In this document: one piece after another, positions 50,861 through 59,179 of the stretch
Layout: every line of letters begins with the position of its first letter
How positions within the stretch are numbered: position 1 is the first letter of the stretch
Source: JAGVPT01 sp035505655
GTDB lineage: Bacteria; Bacteroidota; Ignavibacteria; UBA10030; UBA8401
Assembly: GCA_035505655.1 (NCBI GenBank)
Contig: DATJQP010000098.1
Location: 29,038-93,037, forward strand
DNA length: 64,000 nucleotides
Reading direction: 5' to 3'
Made by a program: the position numbers and the translations under genes
The notes under the pieces: generated by a model
Told to the model about the DNA's origin: nothing
Databases searched by the model: none
What the model saw: the letters and a program-made list of their open reading frames with translations, nothing else

Positions 50861-51790
50861 ATGCGGATAAGCGTCATCGACATCGGGACGAATACTATCC
50901 TCCTCCTTATCGCTGAGGTGGAGAAAGGGCGCATCGCGAAGGTTAACCACGACGAGCAGGTCATCGCGCGTCTGGGGAAAGGAGTCGACGAGCGAAGAGT
51001 CATCGCGGACGAGAGCATTGCGCGCGCTTCGACGTTCCTTGAGGCGTACCGACGTACCTCCTCGGCGTTCAAGGCCGAGCGTATCGTCGCTGTCGGGACG
51101 AGTGCTCTGCGGGACGCCTCGAACAGAGCGGAGGTGCTCACGGCGATCCTGAACGCCACTGGCATCGGTGTTGAAGTTCTGAGCGGGCAGGATGAAGCGG
51201 AGTGGACCTATCGGGGAGCAATCGGCGCGGATGACCGGTACACCGGGGATTATACCGTACTCGATATCGGCGGTGGAAGCACCGAGATCATCTCCGGAAC
51301 ATCTGCCCGGGTGGCGCGGAAAGTGAGTCTGGATATCGGATGCGTGAGAATCACCGAGCGCATCCTCAAGGCTCATCCTCCCACGAGAGATGCGATTGAA
51401 GAGGCGCGCTCGCTCGTCGCCAAGGCTCTCCTCAACGCGGATCTCACGGCGGTGAAAAGTTCGAGAGCAATAGGCGTCGCGGGGACCGTGACGACGCTCG
51501 CGGCCATGATGCTCGGCCTCGACGAATACGACCCTCAAAGGGTGGAGGGATTCGTCCTCCGCGCAGGCGACGTGTCAAGGACGCTCGAGCGGATGAGCGC
51601 CATGAAACTGGAAGAGATAAGAGAGATCAGACAGATCTCACCCGGGAGAGCGGATATCCTCCTCGCGGGCATCCTCATTCTTAGCGAGTTCATCTCTGCG
51701 GGAAGGCTTGACGAACTGCGGGTGAGCGACCGCGGACTTCGCTACGGGATCATGCTGAGAGAGGCCGAGAGGCTTGCCGGATCCTACTGA
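50861..51790 (+). CDS. Ppx/GppA phosphatase family protein
   Basis: A 309-residue protein of the exopolyphosphatase / guanosine-pentaphosphatase family. Motifs: SVIDIGTNTILLLIAEVEKG, AVGTSALRDASNRAEVL, SGQDEAEW and the ATPase-core phosphate motif VLDIGGGSTEIISG. The short length lacks the C-terminal domains of large Ppx, so it may act mainly on polyphosphate or (p)ppGpp. The stop overlaps the next, convergent lipoprotein gene by 7 bp. Confidence 0.9.
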   Translation: MRISVIDIGTNTILLLIAEVEKGRIAKVNHDEQVIARLGKGVDERRVIADESIARASTFLEAYRRTSSAFKAERIVAVGTSALRDASNRAEVLTAILNATGIGVEVLSGQDEAEWTYRGAIGADDRYTGDYTVLDIGGGSTEIISGTSARVARKVSLDIGCVRITERILKAHPPTRDAIEEARSLVAKALLNADLTAVKSSRAIGVAGTVTTLAAMMLGLDEYDPQRVEGFVLRAGDVSRTLERMSAMKLEEIREIRQISPGRADILLAGILILSEFISAGRLDELRVSDRGLRYGIMLREAERLAGSY

Positions 51791-52317
51791 AACTGTGCAG
51801 CGACAATCCTTCCTTTGCCAGTCGAACACGCCACGTCGAGCTTGCCCGGGCTGATCCCGGTAAGCGTCTCCTGCGTTTTCGCCGACATGTGCATCGGAAT
51901 CTTGCATTGCTTCACGGCGACGAGGTCCCCGTTCGCATCATAGTACGCAAACTCAAGCGTTACCGATGTAAGCCGGAACGTCGACTCGTTGTTCAGCTCC
52001 ACCGAATGGATGGGGTTGAGGCCGTCGACGTTGCTCGTCATCGACTGGTCGAAGATCGAGAGTTTCTGGATCTCCTCTCCACCGGGGGCCTTGGGAAGCA
52101 TCCCTGCCTCAATTTCGCCGATCTGCTGAAGCTTCATCTGCGCCTGCTTGTAGAGAGGGCTCTCCTCCGGGATCTTCTCATAGTAGTACTGGGCAACTTC
52201 GTACTGCTTTGCGTCGAAGTACTCGTCCCCTTTCTGGAGATTGACGGGGGCGCGTTCGGCTGTGTTGTCGCAGCCGAGCATCATGAGGAAGGCGAAGAAA
52301 GGGATGAACCGTTTCAT
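51784..52317 (-). CDS. Small lipoprotein with short TPR-like start
   Basis: A 177-residue lipoprotein (MLGC, Cys16). Residues 25-70 (LQKGDEYFDAKQYEVAQYYYEKIPEESPLYKQA) look like one TPR unit; the C-terminal half is beta-rich (STFRLTSVTLEFAYYDANGD), like a FxLYD/Ig-like fold. Same strand as cysteine desulfurase, 21 bp after it. Function unknown. Confidence 0.75.
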   Translation of the reverse strand: MKRFIPFFAFLMMLGCDNTAERAPVNLQKGDEYFDAKQYEVAQYYYEKIPEESPLYKQAQMKLQQIGEIEAGMLPKAPGGEEIQKLSIFDQSMTSNVDGLNPIHSVELNNESTFRLTSVTLEFAYYDANGDLVAVKQCKIPMHMSAKTQETLTGISPGKLDVACSTGKGRIVAAQFQ

Positions 52318-52338
52318 GCGAAGCTCCTTTTGCGATTC

Positions 52339-53511
52339 TTAGTGTACGACCGCGGCGCATTTCGGGAGAACTTCGCGGAGGATTTCCACGACCCGATCCA
52401 ACTCCTCTTCCGTCGTCGTCTTGCCGAAAGAAAAACGAATGCTCGCCCTGGCAGTCCTGACGTCTCTCCCGATCGCCTGCAGGACGTGAGACGGTTCCAT
52501 GCTGCCGGAAGAGCAGGCCGAGCCGCTTGTCACTGCCACCCCCGCGAGATCCATGTTGAGGAGGAGCGCCTCCCCGTCGAGATCGAACCACTTGCTGTCG
52601 AACGAGACGCTGAGAAGATGCGGTATACGGTTCGACTCATCGCCGTTGAAAAGAACTCCTTCAAAGCCTGCCTCAAGAAGGGCACGAAGGTGCGCGCGGA
52701 GTGCCGACAGACGCGCCGTTTCTTCAGCAATCCCCCCACTGCTCAGCTCAAGTGCCTTTGCAAGGCCGACAACCAGGGGGAGACTCTCCGTTCCTGCGCG
52801 TCGATTCCGCTCCTGTGCGCCGCCGTGCACGACGGAATCGATGTCGACTCCCTTCCGGAGATAGACGGCTCCGACTCCTTTCGGTCCATAGAATTTGTGT
52901 GCCGACAATGAGAGGATATCAACGCCCAGGTCGTCGACGTTGACGGGAATCTTTCCGACCGATTGGACGGTGTCTGAGTGGAACGGTACGCCGCGGGCGT
53001 GAGCAACTCCGGCCAGCTCCCTTATCGGTTGCAGCGTCCCGATCTCATTGTTGGCGTGAATGATGGAAACGAGGGCCGTTCTGGCGGTCATCGCTTTGTC
53101 GAGGGTGCCCGGGTCGACCCTTCCCTTGCCGTCGACCGGCAGGATCGTTATGTCGAAGCCGTTGGCGCCAAGGTATTCCGCCGACCGCAGGACCGCGTGG
53201 TGTTCGACGGCGGAGACAATGATATGGTTCTTCCCGGCGGAGCGCCTCGCCGCAAATGCGGCGCCGATCACGGCGTAGTTGTCCGCCTCCGTTCCCCCGC
53301 TCGTAAAGAACACCTCTCCCGGTTTGGCCCCCAGCAACGTCGCCACCGTCTCCCTGCTCTCCTCAAGAGGGATCTTCGTCTCCCGGCCGTAGGAATGGAT
53401 GGAAGATGCGTTGCCGAATTTTCCTGAAAAGTATGGAATCATTGCGTCGAGCACGACCGGGTCGACCGGAGTCGTTGCGCAATAATCGAGGTAAATGCGG
53501 TCCTTCTTCAT
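52339..53511 (-). CDS. Cysteine desulfurase (NifS/IscS)
   Basis: A 390-residue PLP enzyme that takes sulfur from cysteine as a persulfide for Fe-S clusters and thio-modified tRNAs. Motifs: IYLDYCATTPVDPVV, SGGTEADNYAV, the PLP-lysine in SLSAHKFYGPKGVG, and the persulfide Cys in SGSACSSGSMEPSHVL. Upstream AT-rich TTGATATATTTT (about 53517-53530, minus strand) is a likely promoter element. No iscU/A genes are next to it. Confidence 0.94.
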   Translation of the reverse strand: MKKDRIYLDYCATTPVDPVVLDAMIPYFSGKFGNASSIHSYGRETKIPLEESRETVATLLGAKPGEVFFTSGGTEADNYAVIGAAFAARRSAGKNHIIVSAVEHHAVLRSAEYLGANGFDITILPVDGKGRVDPGTLDKAMTARTALVSIIHANNEIGTLQPIRELAGVAHARGVPFHSDTVQSVGKIPVNVDDLGVDILSLSAHKFYGPKGVGAVYLRKGVDIDSVVHGGAQERNRRAGTESLPLVVGLAKALELSSGGIAEETARLSALRAHLRALLEAGFEGVLFNGDESNRIPHLLSVSFDSKWFDLDGEALLLNMDLAGVAVTSGSACSSGSMEPSHVLQAIGRDVRTARASIRFSFGKTTTEEELDRVVEILREVLPKCAAVVH

Positions 53512-53612
53512 CCTGCGAAAATATATCAAGTCCCTCTTGAAGAATCAACCGAGCCATCGTCACCGTCAGGCCTGCACCGTGCCGGTACCGTCGACGCGAT
53601 GAGGTACAAAAA

Positions 53613-53642
53613 AAGAGTGAGGACCACCGAGGCCTCACTCTT
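53613..53642 (-). terminator. Intrinsic terminator after the Spy/CpxP-like gene
   Basis: AAGAGTGAGG (53613-53622) pairs with CCTCACTCTT (53633-53642), a 10-bp stem with 10-nt loop. On the minus strand the stem is followed directly by TTTTTTT, a complete Rho-independent terminator for the sigma/anti-sigma/periplasmic-protein unit. Confidence 0.9.
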
Positions 53643-53666
53643 CAAGCCAGCACAAGAGCGTTGGTG

Positions 53667-54143
53667 CTAATGATCCCTGATCCTGTCCCGCTGGACGTCC
53701 CGCACAGCCTGTCGCAGCTCGCGGATGAAGTTACGCTCGAAGACGATGTATTCGGCGATCTGCTTGTTCGAGAGGATCTCTTTCAGCTGGTTGAGAAAGT
53801 TTTGGCGCTCGTCGGCAATTTTCTTGTCGATCTCGAGGAGGCCGGCGTAAACCTCGTCGAACGCATTGTCGGCCGCATCCGCACGGGCGAGCGAATCGAG
53901 TCTGTCGATAAGCTCGTTCCTTTCTTTATCGTATTCGCGCATGACGTCCTGATGCGTGTCGTAGCGGGTGACGAACTTCACCGAGTGTTCTTCGTCGAGC
54001 TTCAGCGCCTCCAGCATTCTTACTTTCTTGTAGCTTTCGATGCGATCCGGCCACGGTCCCCGATTTCCACCGCGAGGCTGCGCCATGACCGTGCCCGTCG
54101 AAAAGACCAGTGCGGCGAGGAGCATTGTAGCAAAATATTTCAT
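53667..54143 (-). CDS. Spy/CpxP-like periplasmic protein
   Basis: A 158-residue exported protein (signal MKYFATMLLAALVFSTGTVMAQ) that is then entirely helical and charged, with AEYIVFERNFIRELRQAV near the end. Layout and size match CpxP/ZraP/Spy-type periplasmic helical sensors or chaperones. It is third in a unit with an ECF sigma factor and its anti-sigma factor, suggesting it reports envelope damage or metal stress to them. Confidence 0.78.
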   Translation of the reverse strand: MKYFATMLLAALVFSTGTVMAQPRGGNRGPWPDRIESYKKVRMLEALKLDEEHSVKFVTRYDTHQDVMREYDKERNELIDRLDSLARADAADNAFDEVYAGLLEIDKKIADERQNFLNQLKEILSNKQIAEYIVFERNFIRELRQAVRDVQRDRIRDH

Positions 54144-54165
54144 AGTGACCTTCTGCGTAATTGTA

Positions 54166-54831
54166 TTATAGGGAAGTCTGATCGAGTTTCTTGATGATGA
54201 GGTCGACATCCTCTTCGTTGATGTCTTCCACCGGACTGTCGCCGGCAAGAAAAACGGTGAAGGAATGCCCGTGCTGCAGCTGGTCCGAGACGAGATCGCG
54301 GTCGACGTTTTGCGAGAGGCTCGCCGGGCTTGCCACGGTCTCGAGGAGGCGCTGCGACGGTTCCATGGTGCGCGTCAACGGTCCGCTGTATGAAACCGAT
54401 TCCGCGACCTGCTCGAGGTCCTCGCGGGGTACCTGCGAGACGAGCTGTTGAAGGCCGCTCGTCGAAGGGTCGAACGACGGAGCGAGAAGAAAATAGAGGC
54501 CCACGATCGAGCCGAGGACCGCCGCCGCTGACCCGGGAGCGATGAGCCGCTGGATCCATAAGGGAAGAGGGACGCCCGCGAAGCCGCGCGAGCCCTCATC
54601 GATCCGCCGGTGGATTCTCGGGAGGAGGTTTGTAAAGTAGTGGTTCGGGACCTCTTCATCGCGGACGTCGCGGAGCGCATCGAACGTGGCGCCGATGAGT
54701 TCGAAGTCTTCGCGGCATCCTCCGCATGTCGCGAGGTGCCCGTCGAGGATCTTCTCATCCTGCGGCGAAATCGATCCTTCCCGTTTCTCCAGGACCAGCT
54801 GGCGAAATTTCTCACAATCCATGTTTGACAT
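54166..54831 (-). CDS. Zinc-finger anti-sigma factor
   Basis: A 221-residue membrane protein. The N-terminal cytoplasmic domain has the ZAS motif HLATCGGCRE (His-x3-Cys-x2-Cys, about 33-42), one transmembrane helix at about 95-118 (SAAAVLGSIVGLYFLLA), and a periplasmic tail. This is the standard design of anti-sigma factors that hold ECF sigma factors at the membrane. Its start overlaps the sigma gene stop by 20 bp, so translation is coupled. GGAGAG lies directly before ATG 54831. Confidence 0.88.
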   Translation of the reverse strand: MSNMDCEKFRQLVLEKREGSISPQDEKILDGHLATCGGCREDFELIGATFDALRDVRDEEVPNHYFTNLLPRIHRRIDEGSRGFAGVPLPLWIQRLIAPGSAAAVLGSIVGLYFLLAPSFDPSTSGLQQLVSQVPREDLEQVAESVSYSGPLTRTMEPSQRLLETVASPASLSQNVDRDLVSDQLQHGHSFTVFLAGDSPVEDINEEDVDLIIKKLDQTSL

Positions 54832-55390
54832 ACTCTCCTATCTTCTTCACAGCATGAAAGTAGTTCGCCTTCAGGCCTCCGACGCTGGTCTTGAGGATCT
54901 TCGAAATCTGATCGTACGGGAGCTCCTCATAGTATCGGAGGATAAATACTTTCTTCTGTTTTTCCGGCAGGCGCTCGATCGCGGCCTTGATGAGCCGGGT
55001 CTGTTCTTCTTTTTCGAGCTGTTCGACCGGGAGCGGATCGGTCGATTCATGCTGCATCGTTGAATCGTCGAGCGAGAATGTTCTCCGGGTCTTCTTTCTC
55101 CGGATCTCGTTCAGCGACAGGTTCATCGCAATCCGGTAGAGCCAGGTATAGAAACTCGAATCGCCCTTGAATGATCCGATCGACCGGTAGACCTTGACAA
55201 AGACCTCCTGCACAACATCGTCCGCCTCATCGTGGTCCGGAAGCATCCGCCGCACAACCCAATAGATCTTTTCCTGATAACGGAGAACGAGGAGATTAAA
55301 CGCGTTGTTGCTGCCATTCTTAAACTCTTGGATGAGCTCAAGGTCGCTGCGTTGATCCATTGGGTCTATCGTGGTACGATTATTGGACAC
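54812..55390 (-). CDS. ECF-type RNA polymerase sigma factor
   Basis: A 192-residue sigma-70 family, extracytoplasmic-function sigma factor. Region 2: RYQEKIYWVVRRMLPDHDEADDVVQEVFVKVYR split by helices, binding the -10 element; region 4: LPEKQKKVFILRYYEELPYDQISKIL, binding -35. Starts with GTG 55390; ATG 55360 is a shorter alternative. Neither has a strong Shine-Dalgarno sequence. It is 33 bp after the Wzi-like gene and overlaps the anti-sigma gene, so one envelope-stress unit is likely. Confidence 0.9.
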   Translation of the reverse strand: MSNNRTTIDPMDQRSDLELIQEFKNGSNNAFNLLVLRYQEKIYWVVRRMLPDHDEADDVVQEVFVKVYRSIGSFKGDSSFYTWLYRIAMNLSLNEIRRKKTRRTFSLDDSTMQHESTDPLPVEQLEKEEQTRLIKAAIERLPEKQKKVFILRYYEELPYDQISKILKTSVGGLKANYFHAVKKIGEYVKHGL

Positions 55391-55423
55391 GCGCGTGGCG
55401 GCCCCGTTTAACGCGCTTCAGGG

Positions 55424-57070
55424 TCAATAGATGTTGTACCGAACAGCGAGAAACGCGTCGATCCGCCCGGCATAATCGCTGCTGAGCCTGGGATACTGAA
55501 ACGTCCCCGGGATGTCTGCCTGCTGAGTATACCGTGAAACAAGGATCTTTCCCTCAAGAAACATGTCCCGGACGATCTCATAGCTTCCCGACACGCCGTA
55601 TGCCTGGCGCTTCATGACCGGACCGTAGAGAAACGTAGGCGACGGAAGCATGTACTGGAATCGCGTCGAGTCCTTTCCCCCCTTCCTCAGAGATTCGAAC
55701 TGCACACCGAGCTTCAGGTCCCGCCGCGGGCGATAGTTGGCCTCGAGGTAGAGGTCATCCGCATTCTGCCCGATCCAGTCGCCGAGATCGTACATGTGGC
55801 TTTGATAGGTGTCTTCGACATATTTGTGATTGTACACCCACGGGTTGATCCGCGTGTACTCAACGAGCACGTCGGTGTTCGGGTGGATCAAATCGTAGGC
55901 ACGAATCCCCCCGGTGAATCCAACCTGGTTCCGCTCCTTGGCCGGGATCCAGAATTCAGTCGGCGAGAATTCGTCGATGAAGAGCGTTCCGTAAATGTTG
56001 AAGTTCTTCAGGGCGTTGATATCGACGCTCCCGAAAGCCTGCTTGTTGTCCTCGTCCTCGTTATAGTGCTCTGCCGCGAAATAGAACATCACCGGCAAGA
56101 GATAGATCAATTCCGGATTCCGTCCGCCGTAGATTTCCGATTCGCCAAGAGAGAGATCCACGCCCTTCGCGATGGATGCCTCGAGCATCTGCGCCGCCAT
56201 GTATTTTTGCTTGTAGATCGTCCTGACACCGAGGTGTGCTGGAGCAAATCCGGGCACGAGGTAGGAATTAACCGAATCCACCACATCCGAGCTAAGCCAT
56301 GCATGGACGAACGTGAAATCGACATCTTTTCCGAGCCGCGCCTTCATCATGAGCTGGGGATACGACGGCGGCTTGTCCGAGAGGATGAGGTTGCCGTTGT
56401 AGCCGGCTCCCCAGACGTTGGGCATCTTTTCGATCGAGAATGTAAAGATCGAGGCATCAAGGTTAAACTGAGCATCGGCAAGGTCGTACTGAATCGTGTT
56501 TCCCTTGGAAGCAGATTGTATCTGTCCCTGGATCGGCGTCATGTCTTTGCGGACACTCGTGTAGGTACCGTACTCTTCATTGTCCCTGAAGTAAAGAGAC
56601 ATGCCCAGAAAGTTACTGGTGTATCCGTAGGCCATGAGCCCGTTCGAGCGGATCTTCGTGTTCGTTTTGGTTGGATTCGCCTCGGCTGAATATCCTCCGA
56701 CCAGATCGACGTTGTATTCGTTCCCCTCGCTCCGGTACGGATAGAGGTGCCAACGCTCCTCGGGTTTGTCTTTGCTGTCGTTGAGCTGTCCGAGCTCCAG
56801 GTAGAATTCTTCCCTGTAGAAACGGAGTTCGTCCTGCTCCACCTTCGTGAGCTCCCCCTCATGCTGCTCAATGACGATGAGGAACTTGGCCACCTGCTGA
56901 CGGGTGATAGGTTTCACGGCGTCGCGGTAGCCGGAGATGATCTGTTTCCCTTCCATACGCTTGAGGAAGTCGTACACTTCGTGGGAAGGATGAAGGTAGA
57001 CTGACTGGGGATAGATAGCCGACGTCAGGGCAATGCAGACCATGGCCACGGCAAGTAGTCTTATCTTCAT
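55424..57070 (-). CDS. Outer-membrane barrel protein, Wzi-like
   Basis: A 548-residue protein with signal MKIRLLAVAMVCIALTSAIYPQ, an N-terminal helical domain (SHEVYDFLKRMEGKQIISGYRDAVKPI) and a large beta-barrel ending in RYNIY (C-terminal aromatic). The stretch HPSHEVYDFLKRM ... GYRD is also seen in capsule-assembly Wzi-type proteins of Bacteroidota (PF14052-like). If Wzi-like, it would help attach capsule to the outer surface; this is a family-level inference. It immediately precedes the ECF sigma gene. Confidence 0.68.
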   Translation of the reverse strand: MKIRLLAVAMVCIALTSAIYPQSVYLHPSHEVYDFLKRMEGKQIISGYRDAVKPITRQQVAKFLIVIEQHEGELTKVEQDELRFYREEFYLELGQLNDSKDKPEERWHLYPYRSEGNEYNVDLVGGYSAEANPTKTNTKIRSNGLMAYGYTSNFLGMSLYFRDNEEYGTYTSVRKDMTPIQGQIQSASKGNTIQYDLADAQFNLDASIFTFSIEKMPNVWGAGYNGNLILSDKPPSYPQLMMKARLGKDVDFTFVHAWLSSDVVDSVNSYLVPGFAPAHLGVRTIYKQKYMAAQMLEASIAKGVDLSLGESEIYGGRNPELIYLLPVMFYFAAEHYNEDEDNKQAFGSVDINALKNFNIYGTLFIDEFSPTEFWIPAKERNQVGFTGGIRAYDLIHPNTDVLVEYTRINPWVYNHKYVEDTYQSHMYDLGDWIGQNADDLYLEANYRPRRDLKLGVQFESLRKGGKDSTRFQYMLPSPTFLYGPVMKRQAYGVSGSYEIVRDMFLEGKILVSRYTQQADIPGTFQYPRLSSDYAGRIDAFLAVRYNIY

Positions 57071-57128
57071 TCAGTCTCCGTAGTAGGTGGAATATCGGCA
57101 GACGTTCAAGGAACAAACCGGGTCTGCG

Positions 57129-57950
57129 CTAACGGCTGGTCGGCTTGAGAACGACCGAAAGGACCATCGAAGCGACGAGAATGCCCCCGACAACAAGGAG
57201 CGAGCTCGCGACGTTCATTTGATAAATGTTCATAATAAGCATTTTTATGCCAACATAAGCAAGCACGAGCCCGATGCCGTATTTCATGTAGACGAATTTC
57301 CGCTGACTTTTCTCCAGGACAAAATAGAGAGAGCGGAGCCCAAGGATTGCCATGATGTTGGAGGTGAAGACAATGAGCGGGTCGGTCGTGATGGAGAAGA
57401 TCGCCGGGATCGAATCCACGGCAAAGAGGACATCGGTCGTCTCGAGGATGATGAGGACAAGAAATAGCGACGTCGCAAAAAGCCTTCCGTCTTCCCTGTG
57501 AAAGAAGCGGCCGCGATCCGCGGTCTCGGAGACCGGGATGATCTTGCGGACCAGCGTGAGCACCGGATTCTTCGCCGGGTTGATCTTCCTCTCCCTCCCG
57601 ACAAGAATCTGATATCCCGAGTAGAGCAGGATGGCGCCGAAGATGTACATGATCCAGTGGAACTGGTGCACGAGCGCCGTGCCGAGGAGAATAAGAATCC
57701 CGCGGAGGATTACCGCACCGATGATACCGTAGTTCAGAACGCGCCGCTGCTGCTCCGGCAGAACGTTGAAGTATGAAAAGATGAGGAGAAAGACAAAGAG
57801 GTTATCGACGCTGAGGGACTTCTCGATGACATACCCGGTGAAGAATTCGAGCGCTTTCTGATATCCCAGAACGAAGTAGACAACAAGGTTGAGGAGCAGC
57901 GAGGCCGTGATCCAAATGATGCTCCAGAGTATGGCTTTCCGAGTGCTCAT
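57129..57950 (-). CDS. TerC-family membrane protein (Alx-like)
   Basis: A 273-residue protein with eight to nine transmembrane helices and acidic residues inside helices (GYVIEKSLSVDNLFVFLLIF, LETTDVLFAVDSIPAIFSIT) of the TerC/Alx family, which is linked to Mn2+ export and metallation of exported proteins. ATG 57950 follows an in-frame GTG. Its 5' leader (57951-58100) holds two hairpins, but I find no yybP-ykoY consensus. Confidence 0.9.
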   Translation of the reverse strand: MSTRKAILWSIIWITASLLLNLVVYFVLGYQKALEFFTGYVIEKSLSVDNLFVFLLIFSYFNVLPEQQRRVLNYGIIGAVILRGILILLGTALVHQFHWIMYIFGAILLYSGYQILVGRERKINPAKNPVLTLVRKIIPVSETADRGRFFHREDGRLFATSLFLVLIILETTDVLFAVDSIPAIFSITTDPLIVFTSNIMAILGLRSLYFVLEKSQRKFVYMKYGIGLVLAYVGIKMLIMNIYQMNVASSLLVVGGILVASMVLSVVLKPTSR

Positions 57951-58198
57951 CACCAGTCACAAAAACCGTCAGAGAAGAATTCCCCATGGACGCCGGCACG
58001 AATAAAGTCGATCTCTCGCAAAGAGAGAATGCTTGCGGAGCAGAGCTTTCCATTCCCGGGGGATCGCCCCCGTCCTGAGGTTTGAAAGAGATACGCCTCC
58101 GGACGTCAAAAGATACGAAATCCGGCCGTGAGAACAAAGACGGGAAACTTCCTATCATATGCTGTGCTCCGCGTCGCGTGGGTGGGATTCGTGGTTGT
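57951..58198 (-). promoter_or_regulatory. Leader region of terC with two hairpins
   Basis: TCTCTC (58012-58017) / GAGAGA (58023-58028) with a GCAAA loop, and GGGGG (58058-58062) / CCCCC (58067-58071). Located 60-120 bp before terC. TerC-family genes often follow a Mn2+-sensing leader, but the known riboswitch core is absent here. Confidence 0.3.
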
Positions 58199-58296
58199 GA
58201 GTCCAAAGTCCTGAGCCCAATGCCTTGAGTCCAAAGTCCTGAGCCGAAAGTCTTGAGTCCAAAGTCCAAGGTCGCGGGTCTAAGGTCCTGGGCTGT
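58199..58296. repeat. Heptanucleotide tandem array A
   Basis: About 14 consecutive 7-bp units: GAGTCCA, AAGTCCT, GAGCCCA, ATGCCTT, GAGTCCA, AAGTCCT, GAGCCGA, AAGTCTT, GAGTCCA, AAGTCCA, then more diverged ones to 58296. Pairs make a 14-bp and every four a 28-bp higher period (58199, 58227, 58255). Consensus RAGTCCW. On the minus strand the units read GGACTTT GGACTCA. Confidence 0.85.
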
Positions 58297-58334
58297 TCGA
58301 CTCGCACTGGCACTGACCACGAAGTGTGCCCGTC

Positions 58335-58481
58335 TTGCATCTTCTATCTTATGTCTCATTTCTTGCATCTTGTTTTTCTGTCTGCTTTCTCCTGAGTTCT
58401 GAGTTCTGTGTTCTGTGTCCTGTATTCTATCTCCGATATTCTCTCCCTTGATTTCCTCCTCATCATCCATTATCTTTTATT
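58335..58481. repeat. Degenerate heptanucleotide array B
   Basis: About 21 consecutive 7-bp units in one phase, for example TTGCATC, TTCTATC, TTATGTC, TCATTTC, TTGCATC, then TCTGAGT, TCTGTGT, TCTGTGT, CCTGTAT, TCTATCT, running up to 7 bases before the tRNA-Leu gene. Less conserved and more T-rich than array A, so likely older. Confidence 0.75.
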
Positions 58482-58488
58482 GTTATCC

Positions 58489-58571
58489 GCCCGAGTGGTG
58501 AAATGGCAGACACACTGTCTTCAGGAGGCAGCGCTCGCAAGGGCATGGGAGTTCAAGTCTCCCCTCGGGCA
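58489..58571 (+). tRNA. tRNA-Leu (anticodon CAG)
   Basis: Class II tRNA. Acceptor stem GCCCGAG (58489-58495) pairs with CTCGGGC (58564-58570), discriminator A58571. The anticodon stem CTGTC/GGCAG encloses loop TTCAGGA with anticodon CAG. A long variable arm GCTC-GCAA-GGGC follows, then T-arm GGGAG-TTCAAGT-CTCCC. The next bases are CAA, so CCA is not encoded. Reads CUG codons. Confidence 0.95.
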
Positions 58572-58626
58572 CAAATCTAAAGCTCACCTGTTGTAAATCC
58601 CCGACTTTTTCCCGAACTCTCGTTGA

Positions 58627-58703
58627 TTGGTAACTCAATTGGTAACTAATCGAGGGAATTTCTGTTTTCCCTCGTCGAGGGGAAAAAAGGTTTTTGGTAA
58701 CTC
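58627..58703. repeat. Direct and inverted repeats downstream of tRNA-Leu
   Basis: TTGGTAACT occurs at 58627-58635, 58639-58647 and 58694-58702, with the inverted repeat CGAGGGAA (58651-58658) / TTCCCTCG (58667-58674) between the second and third copies. Such spaced direct repeats around a dyad resemble arm- and core-type recombinase sites, but no integrase gene is in the window. Confidence 0.45.
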
Positions 58704-59160
58704 TGGCATCGGGGCACTGACGGACGGGAGTGCGACTTTTCTACTAAGCGCGGATACAACGATGATGCCATGTAAAGTGCAGAGGAATTCACTACCACGT
58801 CGAGAATCGTTGCATGCAACAACCGGCAATGGAAAAGGAACTACAATGACCGTTGTGTTTAATTCGACAAAATACTAAATTCATCTTAACACACTCGCGA
58901 CAAGGGGCTTCATTTCTTCTCATACACGATAAGCGAATCGCGCCGTTAACATCTCTTCCTGGATAACCCGTTCAGGCAGTAACGATTGTCGCGCTGCATC
59001 GCTTCGACTGACTTCAAGAATAGTTCGCCTCGGGATTCTGCACTTCCAACACCAATCACGATCCACGCTCCGGGACGATCTACGGACAGAAATCTTTCGG
59101 ACTGGAAGAAGCGGCCGAGAAATGCTCATCCGGCAAGCATTCATCACTGCAGGAGGCTTC

Positions 59161-59179
59161 AAGAACTACTGTAGTTCTT
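59161..59179. repeat. 19-bp perfect palindrome
   Basis: AAGAACTAC, centre T, GTAGTTCTT: perfect 9-bp arms around one base. It lies 179 bp before the first propeller-protein gene and could be an operator or a small hairpin. Confidence 0.55.

Noticed and set aside
57951..58100. yybP-ykoY Mn2+ riboswitch before terC
   Set aside because: The conserved GGGGAGUA and AACAUACUC-type elements are not found on the minus strand.
57802..58470. 222-codon minus-strand frame through the heptamer arrays
   Set aside because: Its repetitive Gly-Leu-Arg-Thr stretch is only the translation of 7-bp DNA repeats and it overlaps terC.
58199..58481. CRISPR array
   Set aside because: Units are 7 bp without spacers and no cas genes are near.
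58627..58878. 83-codon plus-strand frame after tRNA-Leu
   Set aside because: Consists of the direct-repeat region; no motif, no ribosome site, atypical composition.
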